Made by a program: the position numbers and the translations under genes. This document shows positions 1 to 10,711 of a stretch of 64,000 bases of DNA, piece by piece. The DNA is from an uncultured Prevotellaceae bacterium (GTDB taxonomy: Bacteria > Bacteroidota > Bacteroidia > Bacteroidales > Bacteroidaceae). The notes below the pieces were generated by a model. It saw only the letters and a list, made by a program, of their open reading frames with translations. It ran no database searches and was not told the DNA's origin. Position 1 is the stretch's first letter. Each line of letters begins with the position of its first letter. The DNA lies in the NCBI GenBank assembly GCA_900316315.1, contig ONCK01000006.1, forward strand, positions 1-64,000, in the 5' to 3' direction.

Positions 1-1954
1 AACGCTGAGGCTGTCCCTGCTCGACCGGTAGAAGGACTTGGCGGTTGCGCTGTCCGTGGTTGAGCTGGACGGTGAGGGTGGTGGGTGTCATCGTCTGGAG
101 TCTGCCGCGCATGAGAAGCTGGTGGCGGATATCGGGCTCGCTGCCGGCTGGGTAGCGATAGAGGATGACAGCGTCGCCGAGGCGGAAGTTTGTCACGGTG
201 TCGAGGCTTGTGGTGGGGATATCCAGTGTGACCAGGTCGTAGCCGCGCCCTTCGCCCGGCGTGCTCTCGTCAAGGGCGTGGAGTTGCAGATTGGCATACA
301 TGTCGCCATTGGCTTGTCTCACGGCGGCGGGAAGTTCCCAGCAGTCGGCGAAGCTATGGCCGATGTCGCCGTCGGCGCCAGTCTTGGCGAGCAGCTGCTC
401 GCGACAGAGGAAGGTATAGTAACGGTAGAAGTAGAGCTGTGCCAATTCTCCGGGGCTGCCTGCGTCCTGCGGCTTGAAGGGGCTGAGCAGGCGCTCGAGG
501 GCCGGACGCTGATAGAGTGTCCACAGCTTGCCGTTGGACTGAGCCTCGTTGAGACTATCGGGCGTCGTGGCAGCTAGCAGGTCAGAGATAGCACCCTCGG
601 AGCAGCGCTCCTCTTGGACGACGATGCGGTTGCGTGTGGCGAGTACGTCGCGCAACAGGGTGACGTAGGTCTTCTCGCGCATCAGTCCGTCGGCATAGCG
701 CGAGTAGAGCAGATAAGGCTCGACCTGACTCTGATCGGCGTGGACGCAATAGCGGAGCATGAGCTGGTAGAGCATCATCTGGATGAAGTGGGGCTCGCGG
801 TGGCTGTGACGGTATTCGTCCCGCTTGCCGCTCTTCTGCTCAACGAGTTTGGTATAGTCGCTCTGAAGATAGTCCATACGGCCGGAGAGGCCGAGCGCCT
901 CGCAGACAAACGATGGCTCCACGAGGGCCTTGTCCTTGTCAAAGCCGTAGAGAGGCTCGAGTTGCTGGTTTATGATCGTCTGGAGGTGATCAAACTGGCG
1001 CCGGGCCTCTTGATGGAAGTCGAAGCGCTCATTGATATCGAGCAGGCTGAAGGCCAGTGGCTGTTGGCGGAAGGCCTTGCAGATGGAGGCGGCATAAGAG
1101 GCGGGCTCGTCGGAAGTGGCGTAGATGAGGTCGTCGAGCATCTGTCCTGCCACGTTGCCCAGCAGTGTGTGGGGCGTATCCTGGCGGGGTTCGAGTCGTC
1201 GGAGAATGAAATTGACGGGACTGTGCCCATATTCGCGGTAGTTGGCCGCAAGCGTGGATACGTCCAGCAGATAGTCGGGCAGAAGGGTGATAAGACGGGG
1301 CGTGAGAATACCGTCGTCTGACAGCTCGGCACGTATCAGATTGGCCGACATGCCCTTGTGCAGAAGCGTGCTGATATACTGTAGGTCGCCGTCGTAGCCG
1401 GCATGGGCGTAGTCTACGGTGACCTCTGCGGCGTCGGGGCTGTCGGTGTCGGCATGGGCGTAGATATGGGTGTCGTCCCAGCGATCGACGATGATACGCA
1501 GTACGTCGTAATAAACTCGCGGCGCTGCGTGGGACTCTTGCTGCAGCATGGAGAGCGGGCCCAGTCGCCACTGAGACGGGGCGGATACGCGGCAGACCTG
1601 ATGGATAAAGTCAGCCATCAGTGCCAAGTCTTCCTGATAGTCGGCCTTGCTGTCGTGGGCGGCGTCTCCGCTGTGCAGACGGAAACGGAGACGCTGGATG
1701 GCAAATTGCTGATTGCCCTTCAGACCAGCCTCGCGGCAGACGTAGTCAAGGCGCGCAAAGAGACTGGGGAAGGACAACTCGCGCGTCAGCTCCAAGCAAA
1801 ACGATTCGAGCATGCGGTAGAGCATAGCGGCGGTCTCGCGACCCGGCTGGCGGGATGCGATATGCCGCAGTTCGTCGTAGGCGTCATGCGCCAGTAGCTT
1901 GTAGTCGACGGGCCGGGATATGGTGTCGGGTGAGTCTGATATAGAAATTGCCAT
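1..1954 (-). CDS. Dna2-like nuclease-helicase, N-terminal part (3' end outside window)
   Basis: An open frame of 651 codons runs leftwards from the ATG at 1952-1954 and leaves the window at base 1 without a stop. Residues about 345-385 carry a PD-(D/E)XK nuclease signature: E346, then GRMDY with D361, then EQKSGK with E372 and K374. This spacing is typical of Cas4/Dna2/RecB-type nucleases. Large Bacteroidetes proteins of this type have a superfamily I helicase after the nuclease; that part would lie outside the window, so no Walker motif is visible. The likely role is DNA end or flap processing in replication or repair. A promoter-like element ends only 8 bases before the ATG. The call as nuclease is fairly sure; the helicase half is inferred from family architecture. 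Confidence 0.72.
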   Translation of the reverse strand, partial: MAISISDSPDTISRPVDYKLLAHDAYDELRHIASRQPGRETAAMLYRMLESFCLELTRELSFPSLFARLDYVCREAGLKGNQQFAIQRLRFRLHSGDAAHDSKADYQEDLALMADFIHQVCRVSAPSQWRLGPLSMLQQESHAAPRVYYDVLRIIVDRWDDTHIYAHADTDSPDAAEVTVDYAHAGYDGDLQYISTLLHKGMSANLIRAELSDDGILTPRLITLLPDYLLDVSTLAANYREYGHSPVNFILRRLEPRQDTPHTLLGNVAGQMLDDLIYATSDEPASYAASICKAFRQQPLAFSLLDINERFDFHQEARRQFDHLQTIINQQLEPLYGFDKDKALVEPSFVCEALGLSGRMDYLQSDYTKLVEQKSGKRDEYRHSHREPHFIQMMLYQLMLRYCVHADQSQVEPYLLYSRYADGLMREKTYVTLLRDVLATRNRIVVQEERCSEGAISDLLAATTPDSLNEAQSNGKLWTLYQRPALERLLSPFKPQDAGSPGELAQLYFYRYYTFLCREQLLAKTGADGDIGHSFADCWELPAAVRQANGDMYANLQLHALDESTPGEGRGYDLVTLDIPTTSLDTVTNFRLGDAVILYRYPAGSEPDIRHQLLMRGRLQTMTPTTLTVQLNHGQRNRQVLLPVEQGQPQR

Positions 1955-1962
1955 ATCAAGTC

Positions 1963-1992
1963 CAAAATTAACAAAAAGGCTGAATAAAGCAA
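1963..1992 (-). promoter_or_regulatory. Bacteroidetes-type promoter for the nuclease-helicase gene
   Basis: On the minus strand TAATTTTG (1963-1970) matches the -7 consensus TAnnTTTG. A TTG at 1990-1992 lies 19 bases further upstream, the usual place for the -33 element. The -7 box ends 8 bases before the start codon, so the transcript would have almost no leader. Confidence 0.5.
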
Positions 1993-2033
1993 TAAAAAAC
2001 CGTGTTCAATTTTAAGATTTCGCCGAAATGTCT

Positions 2034-2041
2034 TAACTTTG
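2034..2041 (+). promoter_or_regulatory. -7 promoter element (TAACTTTG) of the first metallophosphoesterase
   Basis: TAACTTTG fits the Bacteroidetes -7 consensus. It predicts a transcript start near 2047, downstream of the longest open frame's ATG (2002), and so supports the start at 2077. The -33 element is weak. Confidence 0.5.
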
Positions 2042-2076
2042 GCATGGCTTATCCGCCACAAACACCATACAGTGAG

Positions 2077-3213
2077 ATGGATAGAAGACATTTTTTACAG
2101 ATTTCCTCAGCTGGCCTGCTCGAACTCGCACTGAGCAGCCAACTATCTCCTCTCGAAGCCAAGCGGCTCAGCGGAAAAAATAAATACTCCATAGTGATAC
2201 TCGGTGACACCCATTATGACACGGAGCCTGTCAGCGTTTATCATGAGAAATTCAGCTGGCCGGAGGGATGGCAATCCCGTGTCAGACGCGGCGAGTTCGC
2301 CCGCTACGGCGAGATGTGGCGCGACAGAGGACCAAGACTGATCCGCAGGGCTGCACGCTTGATTGACAAGGATACAGCGATGGTCCTGCATATGGGCGAT
2401 CTGGTCCAGGGCGATTGTGGCGACGCCGGGGTACACCGCCAGATGCTCGACAACGCGATGCATCTCATGAAGACTACACTGGGCGGCGTCCCCTTTGTCA
2501 CTGTCTGCGGCAACCACGATATACGTGGCGTGGGCGCCCGCGAGGTCTACGACGAGTATATGTCCAAACGCATGTCGCAAGAACTGGGCAAGAAGATCGA
2601 GGGGACGGACTTCTACTACACGCTGGGCGATGACGCCTATATTGTGCTGGACTTCAACCATCGTCCAAAGGACGCGCTCATCGAGCAGATGCTCCGTGAG
2701 ACGGAGGGCGCACGTCATACTTTCATCATCTCACACGGTCCTGTCATTCCTGCAGATACGGGCCACTGTCGATGGTGCTTTTATGGGGAGGATACGCCTG
2801 AGTACAATGAAGGACGCCGCCACTTCCGTGCCGAGTTTGCCAAGCGGCAGGCTATCGTATTGTGCGGCCACGTACATACGACTGAGTTTTTCGACTGGTG
2901 GGGCGACGACGGACGTATCACACAACTGATTATGAGCAGCGTATGGATCGACCCGTCGCGTGCTAACTACGTTGTCGACGAAGAAGGACCCAGCAATTTT
3001 GGCGGACTGCGTAAGCAGATTAAAAAACTCAGGAACGGCCAGCCTCCTAAGGACGAGTCGGCCTTCTATGCCGAGTACCAGCCCGGATTGCGCGCTTACA
3101 GCCATTCTCTGGCTGCCGGCAGCTACAAGCTCAATGTGTCGCCCAAGCATGTCACTATTGACTTCTACGCTGGCGACTCGGAGGATATCTCCCACACCTT
3201 CGTCCTGCGATAG
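2077..3213 (+). CDS. Secreted Tat-like metallophosphoesterase, copy 1
   Basis: Calcineurin-like phosphoesterase of 378 aa. Metal-binding motifs appear in order: GDTHYD (43-48), GDLVQGD (107-113), GNHD (145-148), SH (219-220) and GHVH (264-267). These are the five blocks of a two-metal active site. The N-terminus MDRRHFLQ resembles a twin-arginine signal, followed by a modest hydrophobic stretch, so export is likely. The frame stays open upstream to an ATG at 2002, but the promoter at 2034-2041 and the family-like N-terminus favour 2077. A paralogue follows 195 bases downstream with its own promoter. The substrate (nucleotide, phosphodiester or phosphoprotein) cannot be told from the sequence. 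Confidence 0.85.
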   Translation: MDRRHFLQISSAGLLELALSSQLSPLEAKRLSGKNKYSIVILGDTHYDTEPVSVYHEKFSWPEGWQSRVRRGEFARYGEMWRDRGPRLIRRAARLIDKDTAMVLHMGDLVQGDCGDAGVHRQMLDNAMHLMKTTLGGVPFVTVCGNHDIRGVGAREVYDEYMSKRMSQELGKKIEGTDFYYTLGDDAYIVLDFNHRPKDALIEQMLRETEGARHTFIISHGPVIPADTGHCRWCFYGEDTPEYNEGRRHFRAEFAKRQAIVLCGHVHTTEFFDWWGDDGRITQLIMSSVWIDPSRANYVVDEEGPSNFGGLRKQIKKLRNGQPPKDESAFYAEYQPGLRAYSHSLAAGSYKLNVSPKHVTIDFYAGDSEDISHTFVLR

Positions 3214-3366
3214 ACGCTCTCCTTCCCCCGCGGAAGCAGTCGGCGGCCTCCAGCTTGGAGACGGCTTCTGGCCTATGTCACCGTGCTGGCTTGTGTGGAA
3301 TAGGACAAGTAAAGTAGATATGATATTTTTTTACGCTGATAATTTCTTCATCAAGGTAGGTTTATC

Positions 3367-3374
3367 TATCTTTG
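3367..3374 (+). promoter_or_regulatory. -7 promoter element (TATCTTTG) of the second metallophosphoesterase
   Basis: TATCTTTG matches the -7 consensus. A TTTC at 3343-3346, 20 bases upstream, can serve as an imperfect -33 element. The predicted start is near 3380, 29 bases before the ATG. Confidence 0.55.
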
Positions 3375-3408
3375 TAACGAAAATATTTCCTTTACCAAAA
3401 TAATATAT

Positions 3409-4527
3409 ATGGATAGACGACTTTTCTTGCAGACTTCTACTGCTGGCATAGTGGACCTCGTGCTTACCAGTCGCGGTTCGATGTTTGATTTCAAGACATT
3501 TCGTGACAAGCAGTCCTACTCTATTGTCATGCTGGGTGATACCCACTTTGATGCAGACCCCAGCGTGTATCACTCCAAGATGACCTCTCCTTCTAATACA
3601 CAGAAAGCTGAGTTTACTCGCAACGCCAATATGTGGAAGTCCAATTGCCCGAGTCTGGTCAACGAGGCTTCCAATCTGATCGACGAAAGCACCCAGATGG
3701 TCTTTCAAGTGGGCGACCTCGTACAGGGTGACTGCGGAGATGGAGATGTCCATAAGCAGATGCTGACGGATGCCTGGAACTTTATGAAGCCGAAATGGAA
3801 AAATCTGCCTTTTGTCACTTGCTGCGGCAACCATGACGTACGTGGCACCAATGCCCAGGCTACCTATCTGAACTATATGCCGACGTTGCTGTCGGGAGAG
3901 TTGGACAGGAGTATTATCAATACCAATTTCTGTTTCTCTATCGGTCCCGATGCATTTATCATATTGGATGTCAACAAGGCTGTAGACGACGATTTGCTCT
4001 ACCGGATGCTTCAGGCGTCTGACGGAGCGCGCTATGTATTTATTATGGCCCATGCCCCCTTTATACCGGCCGACATAGAGAAGCCACGCTGGCTGGTACT
4101 GCATGGCAATGACACGACAGCAGAGAATGCTGCAAGGCGGGAGCTCCGCGCCGAGTTTGCCAAGCGCAATGTCATCTACCTTTGTGGCCATATCCACACG
4201 ACAGAGTTTCTCGACTGGGAAGGCGACGGCGGTCGCATCACTCAGATGACGATGAACAGTGTCTGGGATGTCATAGAGCGCGGCTGGTATATTGTGGCCA
4301 ATGAGGGCATCTCTGCCTATGGCCAGAGACACAAGAATGCCGTGGCCAAAGATAGTTCGCTCAAGGACGAGTCGGCTCTCTTTGCTGAGTATCAGCCAGG
4401 CGTCAAGGCCTACTCCCGCTCCTACGCAGCCGGAAGCTACAAGCTCAATGTGTCGCCCAGTGGCGTCAATATCGAGCTCCATGCCGGCAACTCCAGCACT
4501 GTCTCACACACTTTCAATGTGAGATAG
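3409..4527 (+). CDS. Secreted Tat-like metallophosphoesterase, copy 2
   Basis: A 372-aa paralogue of the preceding gene. The two share the N-terminal pattern MDRR.FLQ.S.AG, the blocks GDTHFD (43-48), GDLVQGDCGD, CGNHD and GHIHTTEF, and near-identical C-terminal segments (DESA.FAEYQPG, AAGSYKLNVSP). The clear divergence between the copies points to an old duplication rather than a recent one. It carries its own promoter and ends just before a hairpin at 4572-4630. Copy 1 has extra residues after the first metal block and near the C-terminus. Its enzyme class is clear and its substrate is unknown. Confidence 0.85.
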   Translation: MDRRLFLQTSTAGIVDLVLTSRGSMFDFKTFRDKQSYSIVMLGDTHFDADPSVYHSKMTSPSNTQKAEFTRNANMWKSNCPSLVNEASNLIDESTQMVFQVGDLVQGDCGDGDVHKQMLTDAWNFMKPKWKNLPFVTCCGNHDVRGTNAQATYLNYMPTLLSGELDRSIINTNFCFSIGPDAFIILDVNKAVDDDLLYRMLQASDGARYVFIMAHAPFIPADIEKPRWLVLHGNDTTAENAARRELRAEFAKRNVIYLCGHIHTTEFLDWEGDGGRITQMTMNSVWDVIERGWYIVANEGISAYGQRHKNAVAKDSSLKDESALFAEYQPGVKAYSRSYAAGSYKLNVSPSGVNIELHAGNSSTVSHTFNVR

Positions 4528-4571
4528 GCTTGAAGTCTGGGCGAGACGATTTCACTTGCCTCTTCATAGAC

Positions 4572-4630
4572 AACTGGTGTCTTGACAGCGTGACGCTTGT
4601 CGCGTAAGTGAATACACCAGTTATTTTTTT
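4572..4630 (+). terminator. Probable terminator after the metallophosphoesterase pair
   Basis: Perfect 9-base arms AACTGGTGT (4572-4580) and ACACCAGTT (4614-4622) enclose a second small stem (AGCGT/CGCT). A T-rich run follows at 4621-4630. The loop is long for a classical terminator, but the position 44 bases after the stop fits. Confidence 0.55.
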
Positions 4631-5613
4631 CTTTTTACAGGGCTCATTTCTAAGCATTCCTGAGGGGGTACGCTCTGCCGCCTGAGTCTGATGGGGATAC
4701 GGAGATTTCTGATTCCATGAGCATGTCAGTCGTGGGCCGGTAGATTACTTAATTTTTTGAGAGAGTAAGACGTTTGAGCTTCTACGGCACCTCTCAAATC
4801 GGTTCGGAGGAGTATCGCACTTGCTTGGAAATGCTCTGCCAAGGCATCTAAGGCGCGGTGACGATGCAAGCCGAGCTGGAGATTTTGTCATTATTCTCTT
4901 AGAATGTAATAGTCAAGAGACTGCGCCATCTTAGTCCGGCTGCATGGACCTCATCATGCCGCTCGGTCCTTATTCATCCGGTATCTTTCATGATAAGAGG
5001 CTTTGAAAATATTCTACGTAAGAGGGGATATCGTATGTATACGACCTTTGCCATTGGAGGAGCACGAACTGTACGGCTGTCTGCCAATTTTTAGACGGCC
5101 TATTGCTTTTTTATAATAAACACTTTGTCCCTTTCTCCCCTTGATGCAATGGGTGTCTATATGGATAGGCCGGATTCTTAAGGAAAGGCTTCCGGGTAAG
5201 GTGGAACAGTTGGGAAGAGCGGCTTGACAGTGAGGGAGAGTGGCTGGAGCAGCGAAGGGGAAGCTTCGGGGCGCAAGTAGTGCCATCAGTGCATTGGGGA
5301 GAGTGGGCAAGGCTTCTCCTGTTTCCTCCTGCCTGGTTAGCCACTCAAGCCGTGTTGGTCGTGGACGTAAGTTTGCAGATCGGCGATGTGGAGCTTATAT
5401 ATAAATGGTATAGGGCTGGGCTGAGGAAAAGGGATGGCTATCGGGCGGTATGACTTCGGCAAGTGGGGAGGATACTACCTTTTGGTCTGACGACGCCTGC
5501 TTCGTCTGGGTGTAAAATCCTTGTAGTTTGGGCTGCTGCCAGAGTAAATCGCGTGGCGAGACATACGCATCTCTCCGCTATGACACAAGTGGATGGACAG
5601 GGTGAAGCGTCGG
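4631..5613. other. Gene-free stretch of about 1 kb
   Basis: No open frame here has recognisable protein features on either strand, and no tRNA or repeat array was seen. The one distinct element is TTTTTTATAATAAA at 5107-5120, which recurs in opposite orientation at 14632 and 45219. The stretch separates the metallophosphoesterases from the convergent MBL-fold gene. Confidence 0.5.
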
Positions 5614-6468
5614 TCAGGCGTCAGGTAGCGTGAACTCCTCACCGTCGTAGGCGAAGTGTATATGGTCGGGGAGGCTGTGCTCAGAATCGGCGTGGAGACC
5701 TGCGCTATGGGCAAGGTGGATGATGCGGGCCTCGCGGGGATGCAATCGGTCGATGACCTGGATCGCTTCCTCGATGGTCTGATGCGTGGGGTGGAACTTG
5801 TGACGCAGACCGTTGATAATCAGCATGTCGAGTCCACTGAGCTGGTTATAGTTGGCCTCAGGCATGGACTTCATGTCCGTGATATAGGCGAGTGTGCCGA
5901 TGCGGTAGCCTAGTATCGGCATTTTACCGTGCATGACGGTGAGCGGTAGCACTTGCAGCGACGTCTCAGTATAGCTGCGTCTAGCCTGGAGGGCCTCCTG
6001 TTCTCCCTCGTTGTCAAACATGGGCTGGTAATGGGGCTTGGCTTTGTAGATAGTGAAGGACTGCCCCGGGGTGACGGTGTGCAGATCAAAGTGGGGCACA
6101 CGCGGTTTGTCGGGGTCGGCAAAGGCATAAGGCATTCGCTCCCGGATGTTGTCCAGCGTGCGCTGCAGACCGTAAATGTTGACTGGACCGAAAGTGCAGA
6201 AAGGGCGCAAATCGTCCAGTCCGCCTATATGATCATAGTGCTCGTGGGTCAGTAGTACACCGTCTATGGCCTTGAAGGGCACTTGCAGCATCTGCTGTCT
6301 GAAGTCGGGCCCGCAGTCGATGACCAAGCGCATGGTGTCGGTCTCAATAAGGAGACTGCTGCGCAGACGCCGGTCCCGCGGGTCGGCAGAAGTGCATATG
6401 GGACAGGTACATCCGATGGCGGGTACGCCATTGCTTGTGCCGGTTCCCAACAGTCTGACTTTCATCAT
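5614..6468 (-). CDS. MBL-fold metallo-hydrolase, PhnP-like
   Basis: A 284-aa metallo-beta-lactamase-fold protein. HEHYDH at 75-80 is the zinc-binding HxHxDH motif. The start (LLGTGTSNGVPAIGC) and the early cysteines (Cys20, Cys22, Cys25) are typical of the PhnP-like cyclic phosphodiesterase group. Later ligands are visible in VMHGK, TDMK and the C-terminal HLAHS. It is likely a cytoplasmic phosphodiesterase; the substrate is not known, and no phosphonate genes are nearby. Only 9 bases separate it from the upstream DUF4348 gene, so the two probably share a transcript. Starting at the second Met (6465) is equally possible. Confidence 0.85.
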   Translation of the reverse strand: MMKVRLLGTGTSNGVPAIGCTCPICTSADPRDRRLRSSLLIETDTMRLVIDCGPDFRQQMLQVPFKAIDGVLLTHEHYDHIGGLDDLRPFCTFGPVNIYGLQRTLDNIRERMPYAFADPDKPRVPHFDLHTVTPGQSFTIYKAKPHYQPMFDNEGEQEALQARRSYTETSLQVLPLTVMHGKMPILGYRIGTLAYITDMKSMPEANYNQLSGLDMLIINGLRHKFHPTHQTIEEAIQVIDRLHPREARIIHLAHSAGLHADSEHSLPDHIHFAYDGEEFTLPDA

Positions 6469-6477
6469 GCAGTGGGT

Positions 6478-7335
6478 CTAATTTTCCAAGCGGTAGAGCT
6501 GCCAGCCCTGCTTAGTATGCCGGAAGAAGAGCAGAGAGAGAAATCCGTTGCTGCTCCCTTCGAGGGCGACGATGCGCTGGCCGCCGTACTTGAGGCTTTG
6601 ACCGTAGTCTATATTGGTAAAGTCGTCGTGGAGTAGCTCGGGGCGGAAGGAAGGCCACTGGCTGGGGGCGATGGTGCCTGTCATATCCTCAAATTCGTCT
6701 TCCGGATCCGGTGTCTTGAAAGAAATCTCTCCTGCCAGATGCTTCCGCTGGAAGGCTTCATCGGAGGCAAAACGCTGGTAAAACTTGATAAAGGCCGCAT
6801 CGGCATAGTCATCGATGCTGGAATACTTGATCTGCTCCAGTCTCCACTGGCCGTCGTCGCCGCGGTGGAACAAGTAAGACTCGGTCTCTCCGCGCTTCAT
6901 GTGAAACCACTGGATGCTGACTTGCTTGAGAGTCTTGCTCTTCTCGAGGTCGAGGGAGCGCTTGTTGTCAAAAAAGACAGTGTAGACGGCTTCCTTGAAG
7001 TGGAGGCGGGTAAAGTGCCACTGGGCGCGCTGTATGAAGGTCGTCTGGCTGCCCCGTTGGACTGGCAGGGGAAAACGGACGCGCGTAAGCTGATACTTGC
7101 GGTTGCTGGTAAAGGAGTAGATGAAGTCGTTGAAGTATTCGTCGGCAGCCTTGGGGATGGGCTGGTTGGCAGCTAGGCTGTCGATGCTGTCCTGAGCCAT
7201 TGTGTCCACGGGCACGTCCATGCTGTCTACGATGGGTGCCGTCTCGGTCGCCTTCTGCCCACCGCAGGCGGAGAGACAGAGCGCTGTAATGACGGCCAGG
7301 ACTGCTATGATGATGTCGTTTGCTTGATGTCTCAT
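6478..7335 (-). CDS. DUF4348 lipoprotein
   Basis: The N-terminus is a lipoprotein signal: a hydrophobic segment (IIIAVLAVITALCL) followed by the lipobox LSAC. The mature part, from about residue 60 (FNDFIYSFTSN) to the end, resembles the Bacteroidetes family DUF4348, including a segment rich in acidic residues (DPEDEFEDMTG) and the closing FFRHTKQGWQLYRLE. It is probably anchored in the outer or inner membrane facing the periplasm. Function is unknown. I chose the ATG at 7335 because it gives a compact signal peptide and a leader of about 25 bases after the promoter at 7368-7375; an ATG at 7350 is also possible. It is first in a two-gene unit with the MBL-fold gene. Confidence 0.75.
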   Translation of the reverse strand: MRHQANDIIIAVLAVITALCLSACGGQKATETAPIVDSMDVPVDTMAQDSIDSLAANQPIPKAADEYFNDFIYSFTSNRKYQLTRVRFPLPVQRGSQTTFIQRAQWHFTRLHFKEAVYTVFFDNKRSLDLEKSKTLKQVSIQWFHMKRGETESYLFHRGDDGQWRLEQIKYSSIDDYADAAFIKFYQRFASDEAFQRKHLAGEISFKTPDPEDEFEDMTGTIAPSQWPSFRPELLHDDFTNIDYGQSLKYGGQRIVALEGSSNGFLSLLFFRHTKQGWQLYRLEN

Positions 7336-7367
7336 GGCTAGGTCTAACATTTATTGGTTTACAAGTG

Positions 7368-7375
7368 CAAAGTTA
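7368..7375 (-). promoter_or_regulatory. -7 promoter element (TAACTTTG) of the DUF4348-MBL unit
   Basis: Read on the minus strand, TAACTTTG matches the Bacteroidetes -7 consensus 33 bases upstream of the chosen start codon. The remaining gap to ligA (7376-7672) shows no other feature. Confidence 0.5.
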
Positions 7376-7672
7376 CAAACAAATATTAAGATAAGTTTGC
7401 GCAGAGTCTCGCTTTCGTTCAATAAAATCTGATTTTTACCTATTATTTTACCTAGCAGAGGCCGACAGGCTCATGGCGTGGAGGTTAAGATGGCTCCGCC
7501 GGCCAATCGGGTACCGGTCGGAGGATGTCAGAATCTTTGCCGGTCATACTGGACGTGGCAAAAAATGAGTCGAAGCCGTTAGAGTTCAAATGGTTTTTGA
7601 CTGGGGCATATCTGCGTCTGAGACCGAAGGTGCCGGATGCGGGGCCGCCGGAGCAAGGCCGGTCAGTGGCGG

Positions 7673-9694
<2,022 letters not shown>

Positions 9695-9709
9695 TCAGGA
9701 TTGATGGCT

Positions 9710-9736
9710 CAAAGTTAGCAAAAAGTAGCGGACAAA
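9710..9736 (-). promoter_or_regulatory. Promoter of ligA
   Basis: On the minus strand TAACTTTG (9710-9717) is a full -7 match, with a TTTG at 9733-9736 upstream. The spacing of 15 bases is shorter than the usual 19-21, so the -33 part is uncertain. The rest of the 281-base gap up to 9969 holds nothing recognisable. Confidence 0.5.
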
Positions 9737-9969
9737 TCGCAGCCGAATCTGATTTGTCTTGCAAAAAAATGATGCCGGCTTGATCGATGGGGAGGCTGTG
9801 GTATGATGGAGCGGGCCGGATATGTTTCCACTTGCTCGCAGTAGACGCAAGTCCCATAGCTATCTGCTGGGATGAGACGATAGTCGACAGACAGTAAGGG
9901 AAAGGGACAATATAAAATGTTATACGAAGTGGCGAGGCGTATGTGGAGACGCTGGGCCGGCTGGATGGG

Positions 9970-10659
9970 TCAGTTGGCTGGGACAGCCATGCAATAAGTG
10001 AGGACGTATTCGGGCTCCAGACGGTAATGTATGTCCAGTGGCATGGTTGTGTGACCGTCCGACAGGTAAGTGCATTGTAGCTGTCCCTCAGGTGAAGTCG
10101 GCTGGAAGGGATTGATGAAAAAATGGCTCAGCAGCATGGCGTCTGAGTCGCCGACGACTTTGAAGGCGGCTTCCTTGGCACTCCAGCAAATGAGACGATA
10201 CTGCGTGAGTTGGGCGGCAGAAAGACCGGCGGGCTCTTCCTCGGGCTGCAAGAAGCGCGGGGCGATACTGTCGATACGGTCTGTACGGACTTGGACGTCG
10301 ATGCCGATACAGCAGTCGGGGTGCAAGGCGATGCAGAGGTAGGGGCCGCTATGGGAGACGCTGAGGTGAGGAAGCGGGGCGACTGGCTGAGTGGACGGGG
10401 CGGCTTGTGCGGAACGCAGGAAGGGCGAACCGTCGGCAAGGTGCTCAATCCGTGTGTCGGAGGAGAGATAGCGGCTGACGATGACCTGGGCTGTAAGTAT
10501 TTCCTGCTGACGATGTACGTTGCTTATGCCCTTGACCTCCTGCTCCATCTTGGGCCGCAGGTCGGGGGGGAGCATCCGGAGTAACTGGGCGGGTGACTCG
10601 CTCATATACCACTGGAGGAGAATGAGCCGGTCAAGATGAACTGTCTGAGTGAGTGGCAT
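9970..10659 (-). CDS. 4'-phosphopantetheinyl transferase superfamily protein
   Basis: A 229-aa Sfp-type enzyme, expected to move 4'-phosphopantetheine from CoA to carrier proteins. The magnesium-binding GID (119-121) and the signature WSAKEAAFK (159-167) are both present. It follows gldE with a gap of 52 bases, an arrangement familiar from other Bacteroidales. No polyketide or peptide synthase lies nearby, so a housekeeping or lipid-related carrier is more likely than a specialised one. Confidence 0.88.
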   Translation of the reverse strand: MPLTQTVHLDRLILLQWYMSESPAQLLRMLPPDLRPKMEQEVKGISNVHRQQEILTAQVIVSRYLSSDTRIEHLADGSPFLRSAQAAPSTQPVAPLPHLSVSHSGPYLCIALHPDCCIGIDVQVRTDRIDSIAPRFLQPEEEPAGLSAAQLTQYRLICWSAKEAAFKVVGDSDAMLLSHFFINPFQPTSPEGQLQCTYLSDGHTTMPLDIHYRLEPEYVLTYCMAVPAN

Positions 10660-10711
10660 GTAGGAGATGGCTTGTGGCGCTGGGACAGGCTGATGTCTGA
10701 TGCAGACGGGA

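Noticed and set aside
5014-5344. Small minus-strand genes in the gap after the metallophosphoesterases
   Set aside because: The translated segments are low in complexity, rich in Pro and Ser, without domain features or a promoter.
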